This document shows, in pieces, positions 1 to 8,986 of a stretch of DNA of 64,000 nt. Position numbers and translations under genes: made by a program. The notes beneath the pieces are model-generated. The model saw only the letters and a list, made by a program, of their open reading frames with translations, was not told where the DNA came from and did no database searches. The stretch lies in the NCBI GenBank assembly GCA_004017535.1, contig SAJS01000003.1:62001-126000 (forward strand), in the 5' to 3' direction. The stretch's first letter is position 1; each line of letters begins with the position of its first letter. The stretch comes from Mesorhizobium sp. Lineage in GTDB: Bacteria > Pseudomonadota > Alphaproteobacteria > Rhizobiales > Rhizobiaceae.

Positions 1-345
1 CGGCAGCGGCAGTTCCTTGGCGGCCGACAGCACTTCGATCTCGCGCGCGAAAATCTCGATCTCGCCGGTCGGCAGGTTGGCGTTCACCGTCTCCGGCAGC
101 CGCGCCCTGACCTCGCCGTCGACGCGGATCACCCATTCGCCGCGCACCGTCTCGGCCACTTTGAAGGCCGGCGAATCCGGATCGGCGACGATCTGGGTCA
201 GGCCGTAGTGGTCGCGCAAATCGATGAAGAGCAGCCCGCCATGGTCGCGCACGCGATGCACCCAGCCCGACAGGCGGACGGAATTGCCGACGTCGTTCTT
301 TCTCAATTGGGCACAGGTGTGGCTGCGGTAACGATGCGTGGTCAT
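1..345 (-). CDS. aspS: Aspartyl-tRNA synthetase, N-terminal part (partial)
   Basis: Charges tRNA with aspartate in the cytoplasm. Only the first 115 codons lie in the window; the rest runs off the left edge. The product begins [18 protein letters not shown] and contains the OB-fold anticodon-binding domain with the typical segments [11 protein letters not shown] and [14 protein letters not shown]. The ATG at 343-345 is the family start. No strong Shine-Dalgarno sequence is seen before it. The catalytic class II core is outside the window, so discriminating versus non-discriminating AspRS cannot be judged. Confidence 0.95.
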   Translation of the reverse strand, partial: MTTHRYRSHTCAQLRKNDVGNSVRLSGWVHRVRDHGGLLFIDLRDHYGLTQIVADPDSPAFKVAETVRGEWVIRVDGEVRARLPETVNANLPTGEIEIFAREIEVLSAAKELPLP

Positions 346-453
346 GGGTAAAGTCCGGAAATTGCGGGCACCAGCCCGGCTCGAAAATTGGCGCGAAAAG
401 CGCATGAGAGGCCGGCTTTGTCAAGGCAAGCGGTCACACAGGCGCGCTTCTGC

Positions 454-1212
454 TCAGGCAAAGTGGATTTGCGCGCCCTGGCTTTGGAAATCGGCGAGCG
501 TGGCGGCAGGCGCGGTCTTCCCCACCACGAGATGGCGGATCGCATCGGCGCCGGCGACACGATACGGCGCAGCCGTCGCAAGCTTGTCGTTGGTGACGGC
601 AATGACGATGCCGGCGCTGTTTTTCGCCATGGCGCGTTTCACCTCAGCTTCGGCCGAATCGAAGGCGGTGACCCCGCGCGTGGCATGCAGACCGCAGGAG
701 CCCAAAAAGAACAGATCGGCGCCAAGCTGGGCCACGGCGGCCAGCGTATCGGCGCCCACGCAGGTGCCGAGATCGGGAACATAGCGGCCACCGAGCACGA
801 TCAGTTCGACCAGAGGACGATCGACCAGCGCCGAGGCGACCCCCAGCGAATTGGTGGCAATGGTCAGTTCCATATCGCGCGGGATTGCCCTGGCGATGGC
901 TTCATTGGTCGTGCCGCCATCGATGAACAGGGACTGCCTCGCCACGAGCAGCCCCACTGCCGCTTTCGCCAGGCGCGTCTTTTCCTCGACCGCATGCCCG
1001 CTGCGCTGGCTGAGCGTCGCGGCGGCAAACGGCGCCGAGGCGACCGCGCCGCCATAGACGCGGCGCAGCTGCCCGGCCTTAGCGAGCTCCCTGAGATCGC
1101 GCCGCACGGTGTCTTCCGAGACACCGAAGCGGCTGGCGAGTTCTCCGGCCAGCACCTTTCCGTCCGCCGCAAGCTGATCGCGAATGAGTTGGTGGCGTTC
1201 TTCGGTGAGCAT
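454..1212 (-). CDS. DeoR-family transcriptional regulator
   Basis: A 252-residue repressor of the DeoR/GlpR type. Residues about 5-55 form the winged helix-turn-helix (ELASRFGVSEDTVRRDL). The remainder is the sugar-phosphate sensor domain with the phosphate-binding FIDGGTTN motif and the GCGLHATRGVTAFD-like segment (here SCGLHATRGVTAFD) that precedes the conserved acidic EAEVKRAM. Length is normal for the family. It is divergent from an MFS transporter, so it probably controls that transporter and itself in response to a phosphorylated sugar. The effector cannot be read from sequence. Confidence 0.9.
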   Translation of the reverse strand: MLTEERHQLIRDQLAADGKVLAGELASRFGVSEDTVRRDLRELAKAGQLRRVYGGAVASAPFAAATLSQRSGHAVEEKTRLAKAAVGLLVARQSLFIDGGTTNEAIARAIPRDMELTIATNSLGVASALVDRPLVELIVLGGRYVPDLGTCVGADTLAAVAQLGADLFFLGSCGLHATRGVTAFDSAEAEVKRAMAKNSAGIVIAVTNDKLATAAPYRVAGADAIRHLVVGKTAPAATLADFQSQGAQIHFA

Positions 1213-1240
1213 GCACGATCCTATTTATTTGTGCACGTTA

Positions 1241-1265
1241 TTGCATGTTTTGCCTGTTCATGCAA
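1241..1265. promoter_or_regulatory. Candidate DeoR operator between regulator and transporter
   Basis: Perfect 7-bp inverted repeat TTGCATG / CATGCAA with an 11-nt spacer, lying in the 118-nt divergent gap between the DeoR gene and the MFS gene. Related TGCAC/TGCATG words occur again at 1210-1216 and 1231-1237. The position is right for a shared operator. Binding is inference. Confidence 0.4.
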
Positions 1266-1330
1266 GAAACAGAGTCGTGAGCGGGTCCAGGAGTTCGCCC
1301 GCCGTATCTCCCTGTTGTTGGATGCCCGCG

Positions 1331-2557
1331 ATGACCCTTGGCCTGAAACTCGCTCCGCAGCACCGCGTCTATGCGGGTTTTGCGATCTATTCCTTTGCCA
1401 TGGGGAACATCTTCCCGCGCCTGCCCGACATCAAGCGAGCCATGCGGATCGAGGATGGCACGCTCGGGCTCGCCCTGATCGGCACGCCGATCGGTACGCT
1501 GATCGCGCTGACGCTGGCGACGCCGGTCCTGGAGCGTGTAGGCTTTCGCCGCGCGCTGCTTTGGCTGGTGCCGTTGCTTGGCCTGGCATATGCGATAGCG
1601 GTGCACGCGCATGGCCCGGCGTCCCTGTTCCTGATGCTGCTTCCGGTCGGGCTGATGATCGGCAGCATCGAGATCATCTTGAATGTCGAGGCCGACAGGA
1701 CCGAGTTCCTGCTCAAGCGCCGCATCATGAACCGGGCACATTCCTTCTGGAGCATCGGCTTCTTCGGCGCCGGCCTGTTCGGCGGTGCGCTGGCGCATCT
1801 CGGCCTGTCGCCGCAACTGCATCTGGCGCTGGTGGTGCCGATGGTGGCGGTTGCGATGGCGCTGTTCCTCGGCGGCTTCGAGCCGGCGCCGGCGCGGTTC
1901 GCCGCGACCAGCGACGAAGCGCCGATATTCGCGCGCCCCACGCTGCCGATCCTCATCCTCGTCGCGGTGACGCTGTCGGCCATGCTGATGGAAGGCGCCA
2001 GCATGGACTGGTCGGCGATCTATATGCGCACCGTGTTCGAATCCGGCCCGCTGACCGCCGGCTTCACCGTGGCGCTGTTCGCCTTCTCGCAGGCGACGAC
2101 GCGCTTCTTCGCCGACAGCTTCGTCGACCGCCACTCGCCGAGCGGCGTGGCGCGCGTGCTGTTGGCGACGATGACGGCCGGCGTCTTCACCGTCTTTTTC
2201 TCGCCCCTGCCCTTCATCTCGATGCTTGGCTTTGCACTTCTGGGCATCGGCAGCAGCGCCATCTTCCCGCTGGCGATCTCGGCGGCGGCTCAGCGCACCG
2301 ACCGCCCCGCGGCGATCAATGTGGCGGCGCTGTCGCAGATCTCCTTTGTCGCCTTCCTGCTTGGGCCGCCGCTGCTCGGCTTCGTGTCGGACCATTGGGG
2401 TATCCGCTCGGCCTATGGCATCGGCATACCGTTCATCCTGCTCAGCCTGGCGGCAGCGGGCGCGCTCGGCCGGCGGCCATCGCCGAGCGGCGTTCCGGAC
2501 GGCGCGGTGTCCGGTTCGACAAGAGAGCGAGTGCCGGCGCGGGCCTATGAGGCATGA
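1331..2557 (+). CDS. MFS transporter, YbjJ-like
   Basis: Integral membrane transporter of about 408 residues with around twelve hydrophobic segments. It has the loop GTPIGTLIALTLATPVLERVG between helices 2 and 3 and a conserved N-terminal MGNIFPRLPDIKRAM, resembling the YbjJ subgroup of sugar/drug MFS proteins. The ATG at 1331 is preceded by GGA at a usable distance; an in-frame ATG at 1322 is the alternative. The divergent DeoR regulator suggests a sugar or polyol as substrate. The C-terminal 25 residues are hydrophilic and poorly conserved-looking. Confidence 0.8.
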   Translation: MTLGLKLAPQHRVYAGFAIYSFAMGNIFPRLPDIKRAMRIEDGTLGLALIGTPIGTLIALTLATPVLERVGFRRALLWLVPLLGLAYAIAVHAHGPASLFLMLLPVGLMIGSIEIILNVEADRTEFLLKRRIMNRAHSFWSIGFFGAGLFGGALAHLGLSPQLHLALVVPMVAVAMALFLGGFEPAPARFAATSDEAPIFARPTLPILILVAVTLSAMLMEGASMDWSAIYMRTVFESGPLTAGFTVALFAFSQATTRFFADSFVDRHSPSGVARVLLATMTAGVFTVFFSPLPFISMLGFALLGIGSSAIFPLAISAAAQRTDRPAAINVAALSQISFVAFLLGPPLLGFVSDHWGIRSAYGIGIPFILLSLAAAGALGRRPSPSGVPDGAVSGSTRERVPARAYEA

Positions 2558-2736
2558 ACGGCTCGGCGGAGCGGAGCGTGACGGCCTGGGGATATGGCGG
2601 CTTGGCGCGCAGGCGCGCCGTGCGATTTCGCATGGGAGAACCCGGCGATCCAACCACCGCTTACGTTGCGGCGGCTTGACGAAAGCGCGCGCGGCTGAAA
2701 TTGAAAGGGGCCTAATATTGTGCCAGAAGCGATTTG

Positions 2737-3888
2737 ATGCGCGTCATCACCACACAAGAAGAACTCGAGAGCGTTGTCGCGGCGTTCGAAAAGTCGGAAT
2801 TCGTTACCGTCGATACCGAATTCATCCGCGAGACGACCTTCTGGCCGATCCTATGCCTGATCCAGATCGCCGCGCCCGGGATCGAGGCGCTTATCGATCC
2901 GCTGGCGCCCGGTATCGACCTGAAGCCGTTTTTCCGGCTGATGGCCAATGAAGCGGTGCTGAAGGTTTTTCACGCGGCGCGCCAGGACATCGAAATCATC
3001 GTCCATCTCGGCAATCTCGTACCGCATCCGGTGTTCGACACGCAGGTGGCGGCGATGGTCTGCGGCTTCGGCGACAGCGTCTCTTACGACCAGCTCGTGC
3101 AGAAGGTCACGGGAGCGCGCTTGGACAAGTCGTCGCGCTTCACCGACTGGCGGCACCGGCCGCTCTCCGATAAGCAGCTCGAATACGCGCTTGCCGACGT
3201 CACCCATCTGATCAAGGTCTACCAGCATCTCAGCGCCGAGCTGAAGCGCGAGGATCGCGCGCACTGGCTCAACGAGGAGATGGATATCCTCACCTCGCGA
3301 GAGACCTACGATCCGCATCCCGAGGACGCCTGGAAACGGCTGAAGATGCGGCTGCGCAAGCCGCAGGAGCTGGCGATCGTGCAGGCGGTAGCCGCCTGGC
3401 GCGAGCGCGAGGCGCGCGAGCGCGATGTGCCGCGCGGCCGCGTACTCAAGGACGACGCGATCTACGAGATCGCGCAACAGGCGCCGCGCGACGCGGCGGC
3501 GCTCGGCAAGCTGCGCACCACGCCGAAGGGCTGGGAACGCTCCGCCACGGCGAGCGCGCTGCTCGTCGCGGTCAACGCGGCGCTGGCCTTGCCCAAGGAG
3601 GCGATGCCGAGACTGCCGAAGAGCGTGCAGCCGCCGGAGGGTTCGAACGCGGCGGCGGAGCTGCTTAAAGTGCTGCTCAGGATCGTCGCCGAAAAGGAAG
3701 GCGTCGCCACCAAGGTGCTGGCCTCCAGCGACGATATAGACCGCATCGCGGCCGAGGGCGACGAAGCCGACGTGCCGGCGCTGCAGGGCTGGCGGCGCGC
3801 CGTTTTCGGCGAGCAGGCGCTGAGGCTGGTGCGCGGCGAAATCGGCATCAAGTTCGACAAGCGCAGAATCGCAGTGTTCGATCTTTAA
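2737..3888 (+). CDS. rnd: Ribonuclease D
   Basis: 3'-5' exoribonuclease for tRNA and stable RNA maturation. The 383-residue product carries the DEDDy nuclease motifs: Exo I TVDTEFIRETTF near residue 23, Exo II FHAARQDIE near residue 78 and Exo III YALADVTHL near residue 150. An HRDC domain follows around residues 205-290 (KPQELAIVQAVAAWREREAR). The ATG at 2737 is preferred over the overlapping TTG at 2734. It stands alone on the plus strand and converges with the MAPEG gene with a one-base gap. Confidence 0.94.
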   Translation: MRVITTQEELESVVAAFEKSEFVTVDTEFIRETTFWPILCLIQIAAPGIEALIDPLAPGIDLKPFFRLMANEAVLKVFHAARQDIEIIVHLGNLVPHPVFDTQVAAMVCGFGDSVSYDQLVQKVTGARLDKSSRFTDWRHRPLSDKQLEYALADVTHLIKVYQHLSAELKREDRAHWLNEEMDILTSRETYDPHPEDAWKRLKMRLRKPQELAIVQAVAAWREREARERDVPRGRVLKDDAIYEIAQQAPRDAAALGKLRTTPKGWERSATASALLVAVNAALALPKEAMPRLPKSVQPPEGSNAAAELLKVLLRIVAEKEGVATKVLASSDDIDRIAAEGDEADVPALQGWRRAVFGEQALRLVRGEIGIKFDKRRIAVFDL

Positions 3889-3889
3889 A

Positions 3890-4309
3890 TCAAACCACCC
3901 CGAGCAGGTGGAGCGCGAACCAGACCCAGGCCAGGAGAAGTATGCCGGCGCCGAGAAAGAAGAGGCCGGTGCGGTGCGGCACATGGTTTCCGTCGAGATG
4001 CACCCAGGCGTGCACATAGCGCGTGAGGATGAACAGCCACATCAGCGCCAGCGTCAGATAGTTCACGCCGTTGGTGACGAACAGCGCCAGGCAGAGCACG
4101 TGGAAGAGAACCGGCAGCTCGAACTGGTTGATCAGATTGTTGGCAACGGTGACGCTCGAAGCGGGTTCGGTCGAGCGGAGCTTGTACTGGCTGACCCTGG
4201 CTTCGCCCGAATTCACAGCCCCGTAGCGCCGCCTGAGCATCACCAGATAGACGATATAGACCAGAAGCACGTGCGCCAGCATCGGCCAGAAGATGGCGGT
4301 CTGGCGCAT
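3890..4309 (-). CDS. MAPEG family membrane protein
   Basis: A 139-residue protein with four predicted transmembrane helices, the layout of the MAPEG family (membrane-associated glutathione/eicosanoid metabolism). Motifs are the N-terminal MLAHVLLVYIVYLVMLRRRYGA, the loop NNLINQFELPVLFHVLCLAL and a third-helix RYVHAWVHLDGNHVPHR. The start has a strong GGGAGGGG upstream. Bacterial family members are of uncertain function; glutathione transferase activity is possible but not shown. Confidence 0.85.
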   Translation of the reverse strand: MRQTAIFWPMLAHVLLVYIVYLVMLRRRYGAVNSGEARVSQYKLRSTEPASSVTVANNLINQFELPVLFHVLCLALFVTNGVNYLTLALMWLFILTRYVHAWVHLDGNHVPHRTGLFFLGAGILLLAWVWFALHLLGVV

Positions 4310-4377
4310 CGGCCCCTCCCCTTTTCCTTAACGCAATTGCGGACGGAAAACCGTTTTACACTCTTCCTGTAACTGCT

Positions 4378-5022
4378 TTAGCGCCGCCGTTGTCCGGCCA
4401 GCGCGAAGACTGCGATAACGAAGACCGGGATCGCCAGCAGCGCGAATTTGGTGACGGTCAGCGAGGAAGCGAAGGCGAGCGAATCGGGATTTGCCGATTG
4501 GAAATCGGACAAGAGCCGCGCCACGGCAAAATTCTGGGCGTAGTCGGCGACCGCGTAGGGAAGCACCAGCACCAGCGAGAACAGTGCCTGCAACTGCGCC
4601 GACATGGCGCGGAACGTGCTGAGCCGCCGTCCGAAAACGAGGATGAGGCTGACCAGCGTCAGCGATAGCAGCGCCGGGAACAAGAGGTCGAAGGTCAGGC
4701 AGTGCCAGACGATGATGATCTCGCCGCCGCGCCGGCCGAGCGCCGTGAGCCAGGCCATGCCCTCGTCGGGGGTGAAGCCGGCGATGCGGATGTCGAGCGA
4801 GGCCAGGCCGCCGCTCAAGCGCTGAAAATACAGGAACTCCAGCGCCGTCATGGCCAGGAAAAGCGCGATCGAGGCGATGGAGAGCGCCGCGGCGTGCCGC
4901 GACAGCCGCAGTACCGCCAGGCTCAAATCACGCCACAGTCCCCCCTGTCGGTCGGACTGGTCGGTCTCCCGATCAAATTCCGCCCGGGTAATTGGGGCTT
5001 TCGCGGGTGATCGTGACGTCAT
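4378..5022 (-). CDS. Four-helix integral membrane protein of unknown function
   Basis: About 214 residues beginning [17 protein letters not shown], with hydrophobic helices around residues 50-72, 118-140, 150-172 and 190-210. No catalytic motif is recognised. It follows guaB on the same strand. The chosen ATG lies 50 nt inside the 3' end of guaB in another frame, which is a longer overlap than usual. A later start near LAVLRLSRHAA would remove the overlap and keep all helices, so the N-terminus is uncertain. Confidence 0.65.
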   Translation of the reverse strand: MTSRSPAKAPITRAEFDRETDQSDRQGGLWRDLSLAVLRLSRHAAALSIASIALFLAMTALEFLYFQRLSGGLASLDIRIAGFTPDEGMAWLTALGRRGGEIIIVWHCLTFDLLFPALLSLTLVSLILVFGRRLSTFRAMSAQLQALFSLVLVLPYAVADYAQNFAVARLLSDFQSANPDSLAFASSLTVTKFALLAIPVFVIAVFALAGQRRR

Positions 5023-6475
5023 GGGCGTGGCTTTCACGAAGTCCGGCATTGGATATGCGCACAAAGGTGGCGCGCTCGCGGAAGTCTGCAAGGTCACGTC
5101 CACCCACATAACCCATAGCGGCTTTCAGGCCGCCCGCAAGCTGGTGCAGCACGCCAGCCACAGGTCCTTTGTAGGGAACCTGCCCTTCGATGCCTTCCGG
5201 AACCAGTTTCAGCGTATCGCGGACCTCCGCCTGGAAGTAGCGATCGGCCGAGCCTCGCGCCATGGCGCCGACCGAGCCCATGCCGCGGTAAGCCTTGAAG
5301 GAGCGGCCCTGGTGCAGATAGACCTCGCCCGGGCTCTCGTCCGTGCCGGCAAGCAGTGAGCCGATCATCGCGGCACTCGCGCCCGCGGCGAGCGCCTTGG
5401 CGAGATCGCCCGAATATTTGATGCCGCCATCGGCAATGACGCTGACGCCGGCTTTGCCGGCCGTCTCGACCGCCGACATGATCGCCGACAATTGCGGGAC
5501 GCCGACACCGGCAACGATTCGCGTGGTGCAGATCGAGCCCGGGCCGATGCCGACCTTGACGGCGTCGGCGCCGGCATCGATCAGCGCCTGCGTGCCGTCG
5601 GCGGTGGCGACATTGCCGGCCAGGATGCGCACGGAGTTCGAGAGCTTCTTGGCCCGCGCCACCGCATCCAGCACGCGCTGCGAATGACCGTGCGCGGTGT
5701 CGATGACAAGCAGGTCGACGCCAGCGTCGATCAGGCGCTCGGCGCGCTCGAAGCCGTCGTCGCCGACGCTGGTGGCGGCGGCGGCGCGCAGCCTCCCTTG
5801 TGCATCCTTTGTGGCATGCGGATTGAGCTGCGACTTCTCGATGTCCTTGACGGTGATCAGGCCGACGCAGTTGCCGTTCCTGTCGACCACCACCAGCTTC
5901 TCGATGCGGTGCTTGTGCAGCAGGCGCTTGGCCTCGTCCTGGTCGACATTCTCCTTGACCGTGATCAGGTTCTCACGGGTCATCAGCTCATAGACCTTCT
6001 GCGCCGGATCGGAGGCGAAACGCACATCGCGGTTGGTGAGGATGCCAACCAGGCGGCCGACCGTGTGGCCGCCGGTGCCGCCATTCTCCACCACGGGAAT
6101 GCCGGAGATGCTGTTGGAGCGCATCAGCGCCAGCGCGTCGGCAAGCGTAGCGTCCGGACCGATGGTGACCGGGTTCACCACCATGCCGGATTCGAATTTC
6201 TTCACCTGCCGGACCTGCTCGGCCTGCTCGGTCGGGGTCAGGTTGCGGTGGATGACGCCGATGCCGCCGGCCTGCGCCATGGCGATCGCCAGCCGCGCCT
6301 CGGTGACGGTGTCCATGGCTGCCGACAGGATCGGCACGTTGAGGTCGATATCGCCGGCGATGCGGGTGCGGATGTCGGTTTCGCCCGGCATGACCTCGGA
6401 ATGGCCGGGCTGCAAGAGCACGTCGTCGAAGGTCAGCGCCAGGGCGCCGGTGGACGTTTCGATGATTTTTCCCAT
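4973..6475 (-). CDS. guaB: IMP dehydrogenase
   Basis: Oxidises IMP to XMP with NAD, the committed step of GMP synthesis. The 500-residue product starts [24 protein letters not shown] and has the inserted pair of CBS domains at about residues 95-215. The catalytic cysteine lies in [15 protein letters not shown], and the mobile flap in [18 protein letters not shown]. An AAGGACT ribosome-binding site sits seven bases before the ATG. A longer upstream frame exists but lacks family similarity. A terminator-like hairpin lies just upstream (6497-6525). Confidence 0.97.
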   Translation of the reverse strand: MGKIIETSTGALALTFDDVLLQPGHSEVMPGETDIRTRIAGDIDLNVPILSAAMDTVTEARLAIAMAQAGGIGVIHRNLTPTEQAEQVRQVKKFESGMVVNPVTIGPDATLADALALMRSNSISGIPVVENGGTGGHTVGRLVGILTNRDVRFASDPAQKVYELMTRENLITVKENVDQDEAKRLLHKHRIEKLVVVDRNGNCVGLITVKDIEKSQLNPHATKDAQGRLRAAAATSVGDDGFERAERLIDAGVDLLVIDTAHGHSQRVLDAVARAKKLSNSVRILAGNVATADGTQALIDAGADAVKVGIGPGSICTTRIVAGVGVPQLSAIMSAVETAGKAGVSVIADGGIKYSGDLAKALAAGASAAMIGSLLAGTDESPGEVYLHQGRSFKAYRGMGSVGAMARGSADRYFQAEVRDTLKLVPEGIEGQVPYKGPVAGVLHQLAGGLKAAMGYVGGRDLADFRERATFVRISNAGLRESHAHDVTITRESPNYPGGI

Positions 6476-6496
6476 GGCCAGTCCTTTTGAATGCGG

Positions 6497-6525
6497 AAAA
6501 GGCGCTGGGCCGATTGGCCAGCGCC
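6497..6525 (-). terminator. Intrinsic terminator or attenuator upstream of guaB
   Basis: On the minus strand an 8-bp perfect stem GGCGCTGG / CCAGCGCC with a 9-nt loop is followed directly by TTTT. It lies 22 nt before the guaB start and about 90 nt after the end of the upstream toxin gene. It may simply end the toxin-antitoxin transcript. If the guaB promoter lies in 6526-6615, it would instead be in the guaB leader. Confidence 0.6.
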
Positions 6526-6615
6526 GACTCTCATCTTCCCTTTCAGGATTGGCGCTGGCTGGTAACACGTCCCGGGACGGAAGAAAAGCCAGTCGTTGCG
6601 TGAGGCGTCGAGTTC

Positions 6616-7065
6616 CTATCCGGTGCCAAGAAGCGCATCGAGCAATGCATGGCGCGGCGATGCAAAAGGATTGACGACGGTCACGCCGCCCCAGGTAAAG
6701 CCGTCCTGAAGGTCCTCTGACAGAAGAAGCCGGCAACCCGCCTGCGAGGCGGCGGAAAGAATGACCGCGTCCCAGATGCCAAAACGATGGTCCGCGGCCA
6801 GATCGGCTGCCATGGTCATCACTTCGGGCGTCGTTGCGGTAACTGGAAATGCGTCTCGCCAGCTCAAGAGAGCGTCACGAGCTGTTTGCGGCGATCGCCC
6901 GGCCTTGCGGATAAGCACATTGTACAGTTCACCCAGCACCTGGACGGGAACGATGGCAGTCTCTTGTGGAACGTTGCGCAACAGTTCGAGAACGGTATCG
7001 CGTTTTTCAACGCCGTTTATCCCTTCCGCATAGGCGAGGATGTCGGTGTCGAGTGCAACCTTCAC
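6616..7065 (-). CDS. PIN-domain (VapC-type) toxin
   Basis: A 149-residue PIN-fold ribonuclease, the toxin of a type II module. The acidic metal-binding residues are visible in VALDTDILAYAEG (D6 region), the central Glu of QVLGELYNVL, FGIWDAVILSAA and LLLSEDLQDGF. It begins with GTG overlapping the antitoxin stop as GTGA, which gives tight translational coupling. The last 20 residues (SPRHALLDALLGTG) are longer than in compact VapC proteins. Confidence 0.85.
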   Translation of the reverse strand: MKVALDTDILAYAEGINGVEKRDTVLELLRNVPQETAIVPVQVLGELYNVLIRKAGRSPQTARDALLSWRDAFPVTATTPEVMTMAADLAADHRFGIWDAVILSAASQAGCRLLLSEDLQDGFTWGGVTVVNPFASPRHALLDALLGTG

Positions 7066-7307
7066 CGGTCGTTCTCATAAAGCTCGTCACGCCTCCAATG
7101 TGCCGCTTGCACGACCGGCTGCCGTTCAAGTCGTGATAACAATGCCCCCCGTGCGCGCGCAGGCACGCCTTCGTGCTTATCGGCAGGCACGATCCGAGCC
7201 ACTGGACGTCCATGGCTGGTCACGACGTAGCTCTGACCCTCACGTACCTCGCGAAGGATATAAGAAAATCTACGGTTGGCATCGGCAGCCGACACGGCTT
7301 CATCCAC
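7062..7307 (-). CDS. Phd/YefM-type antitoxin
   Basis: An 81-residue antitoxin with the Phd/YefM N-terminal dimer fold (VSAADANRRFSYILREVREGQSYVVTSHGRPVARIVPAD) and a C-terminal toxin-binding tail. It starts with GTG and is immediately followed by the PIN toxin with a 4-nt overlap. It probably represses the pair by binding the inverted repeat at 7320-7340 just upstream. Confidence 0.85.
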   Translation of the reverse strand: MDEAVSAADANRRFSYILREVREGQSYVVTSHGRPVARIVPADKHEGVPARARGALLSRLERQPVVQAAHWRRDELYENDR

Positions 7308-7319
7308 GATTGCACCTAT

Positions 7320-7340
7320 TTGTAGTTATTTTCACTACAA
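7320..7340. promoter_or_regulatory. Candidate autoregulatory operator of the first TA pair
   Basis: Perfect 7-bp inverted repeat TTGTAGT / ACTACAA with a 7-nt AT-rich spacer, 12 nt upstream of the antitoxin start. The position and symmetry fit the operator that Phd/YefM antitoxins bind. Inference from position only. Confidence 0.45.
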
Positions 7341-7521
7341 TAGCGACAGTAGCGCTATCTATCAAGCATATTGGCAGTGACTTGCGCCACCAGCCGCGCG
7401 TTCGCGCAAAAGTGACAGCAATTTAATGCGACATCCGGGCGAAGGCGTGATACCCGCCCGTCGTAGCCGGTTCGCCCCCAGCCGGGCCTAGAATCGCGAA
7501 GACAAGTCAGGGCGTTTCCCC

Positions 7522-8943
7522 TTGAACCGCATCATCCCGCTCATCCTGGCGGTCGCTCTCTTCATGGAGAACATGGATTCGACCGTGATCGCGACGTCGC
7601 TGCCGGCGATCGCGGTCGACATCCACACCAGCCCGATCGCGCTGAAGCTGGCGCTGACGGCATATCTGGTGTCGCTGGCGATCTTCATTCCCATCAGCGG
7701 CTGGATGGCGGACCGGTTCGGGGCCAAGACCGTGTTCCGCGCCGCGATCGGCGTCTTCATCGCCGGCTCTGTCGCCTGTGCGTTCTCCAATTCGCTGCCG
7801 GCTTTCGTGGTGTCGCGCTTCCTGCAAGGCATAGGCGGCGCGATGATGACGCCGGTCGGCCGCCTCGTGCTGGTGCGCGCCACGCCGAAGAGCGAGCTTG
7901 TGGCGGCAATGTCCTGGTTGACGGTGCCGGCGCTGGTCGGCCCACTGGTCGGCCCGCCGATCGGCGGCTTCATCACCACCTATCTGACCTGGCACTGGAT
8001 CTTTCTGATCAACGCGCCGATCGGGCTGCTGGGCATCTGGCTCGCCACGCGCTTTCTGCCAGAAACCGCGCCGGCCGCGACGCCGCCGCTCGATTTCCCG
8101 GGATTTGTGCTCAGCGGTCTCGCAGCGTCCGGCGTCGTCTTTGGCCTTTCCGTCGTCAGCCTGCCGGCGCTGCCGCCGATGGCCGGCTTTATCACGGTGG
8201 CGGTCGGAGTGATCTCCGGCGTGCTCTATCTCAACCACGCCCGCCGCGCGAAGAACCCGCTGCTGGCGCTGGAGTTGTTCCGCAACCAGGTCTTCCGATC
8301 CTCCGTGCTCGGCGGCTCGCTGTTTCGCATCGGCATCGGCGCGGTGCCGTTCCTTCTGCCGCTGATGTTCCAGATCGGTTTCGGGCTGACGCCGTTCCAG
8401 TCCGGCATGATCACCTTCGTCTCCGCGATCGGCGCCATCGGCATGAAGTTCGTTACCGCGCTGCTCTTCCGGCTCGCCGGTTTCCGGCGCGTGCTGATCT
8501 GGGGCTCGCTGGTCGCCGCCGCCTCGATCGCCATTTACGGCCTGTTCACGCCCGACACGCCCTACGCGCTGATGCTGGCGATTTTTTTGGTCGGCGGCTT
8601 CATCCGCTCGATGTTCTTCACCGGCGTCAATGCGCTCTCCTATGCCGAGATCACGTCCGCCGACACCAGCAAGGCGACGCCGATCACCGCGGTCTTCCAG
8701 CAATTGTCGATCGCGCTCGGCGTAGCGCTGGCCGGCGGCATCCTCGAAGTGTCGACCTCGATCCATGGCGGGCCGCTGACCTTGAGCGACTTCCATATCG
8801 CCTTCTTCATCGTGGCGGCAGTGTCCGCCGCGGCATCGATCACCTTCATGCGGCTTGCGCCGGAGGCCGGCAGCGCCGTCTCCGGCCATGGCCGGCTGGC
8901 CACGCCGAAGACGCTGGAAACGGTGGGCACGGCGGGGAAGTAG
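7522..8943 (+). CDS. MFS multidrug transporter, DHA2 (EmrB/QacA) type
   Basis: A 473-residue proton-coupled exporter with about fourteen hydrophobic helices. The family signature of helix 1 is complete: LFMENMDSTVIATSLPAIA. Motif A follows (GWMADRFGAKTVF) and motif C-like sequence appears in LTVPALVGPLVGPPIGGFI. The start used is TTG at 7522, because it gives the full first helix; the next ATG (7564) would remove most of it. No membrane-fusion partner gene is adjacent. The substrate is unknown. Confidence 0.88.
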   Translation: MNRIIPLILAVALFMENMDSTVIATSLPAIAVDIHTSPIALKLALTAYLVSLAIFIPISGWMADRFGAKTVFRAAIGVFIAGSVACAFSNSLPAFVVSRFLQGIGGAMMTPVGRLVLVRATPKSELVAAMSWLTVPALVGPLVGPPIGGFITTYLTWHWIFLINAPIGLLGIWLATRFLPETAPAATPPLDFPGFVLSGLAASGVVFGLSVVSLPALPPMAGFITVAVGVISGVLYLNHARRAKNPLLALELFRNQVFRSSVLGGSLFRIGIGAVPFLLPLMFQIGFGLTPFQSGMITFVSAIGAIGMKFVTALLFRLAGFRRVLIWGSLVAAASIAIYGLFTPDTPYALMLAIFLVGGFIRSMFFTGVNALSYAEITSADTSKATPITAVFQQLSIALGVALAGGILEVSTSIHGGPLTLSDFHIAFFIVAAVSAAASITFMRLAPEAGSAVSGHGRLATPKTLETVGTAGK

Positions 8944-8953
8944 AGCACCTTTT

Positions 8954-8984
8954 CCACCTCCCCTTGTTGTGGGAGAAGGAGAGG
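8954..8984. repeat. Fragment of intergenic palindromic repeat (type A core)
   Basis: An imperfect inverted repeat, CACCTCCCCTTGTTGTGGG then AGAAGGAGAGG, filling the 43-nt gap between convergent genes. It resembles the core of the larger elements at 35888-36026 and 55125-55273 and could also act as a bidirectional terminator. Confidence 0.45.
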
Positions 8985-8986
8985 CG

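Noticed and set aside
388-2550. A 720-codon plus-strand frame spanning the DeoR and MFS genes
   Set aside because: Antisense to one real gene and out of frame with the other; no domain is recognisable.
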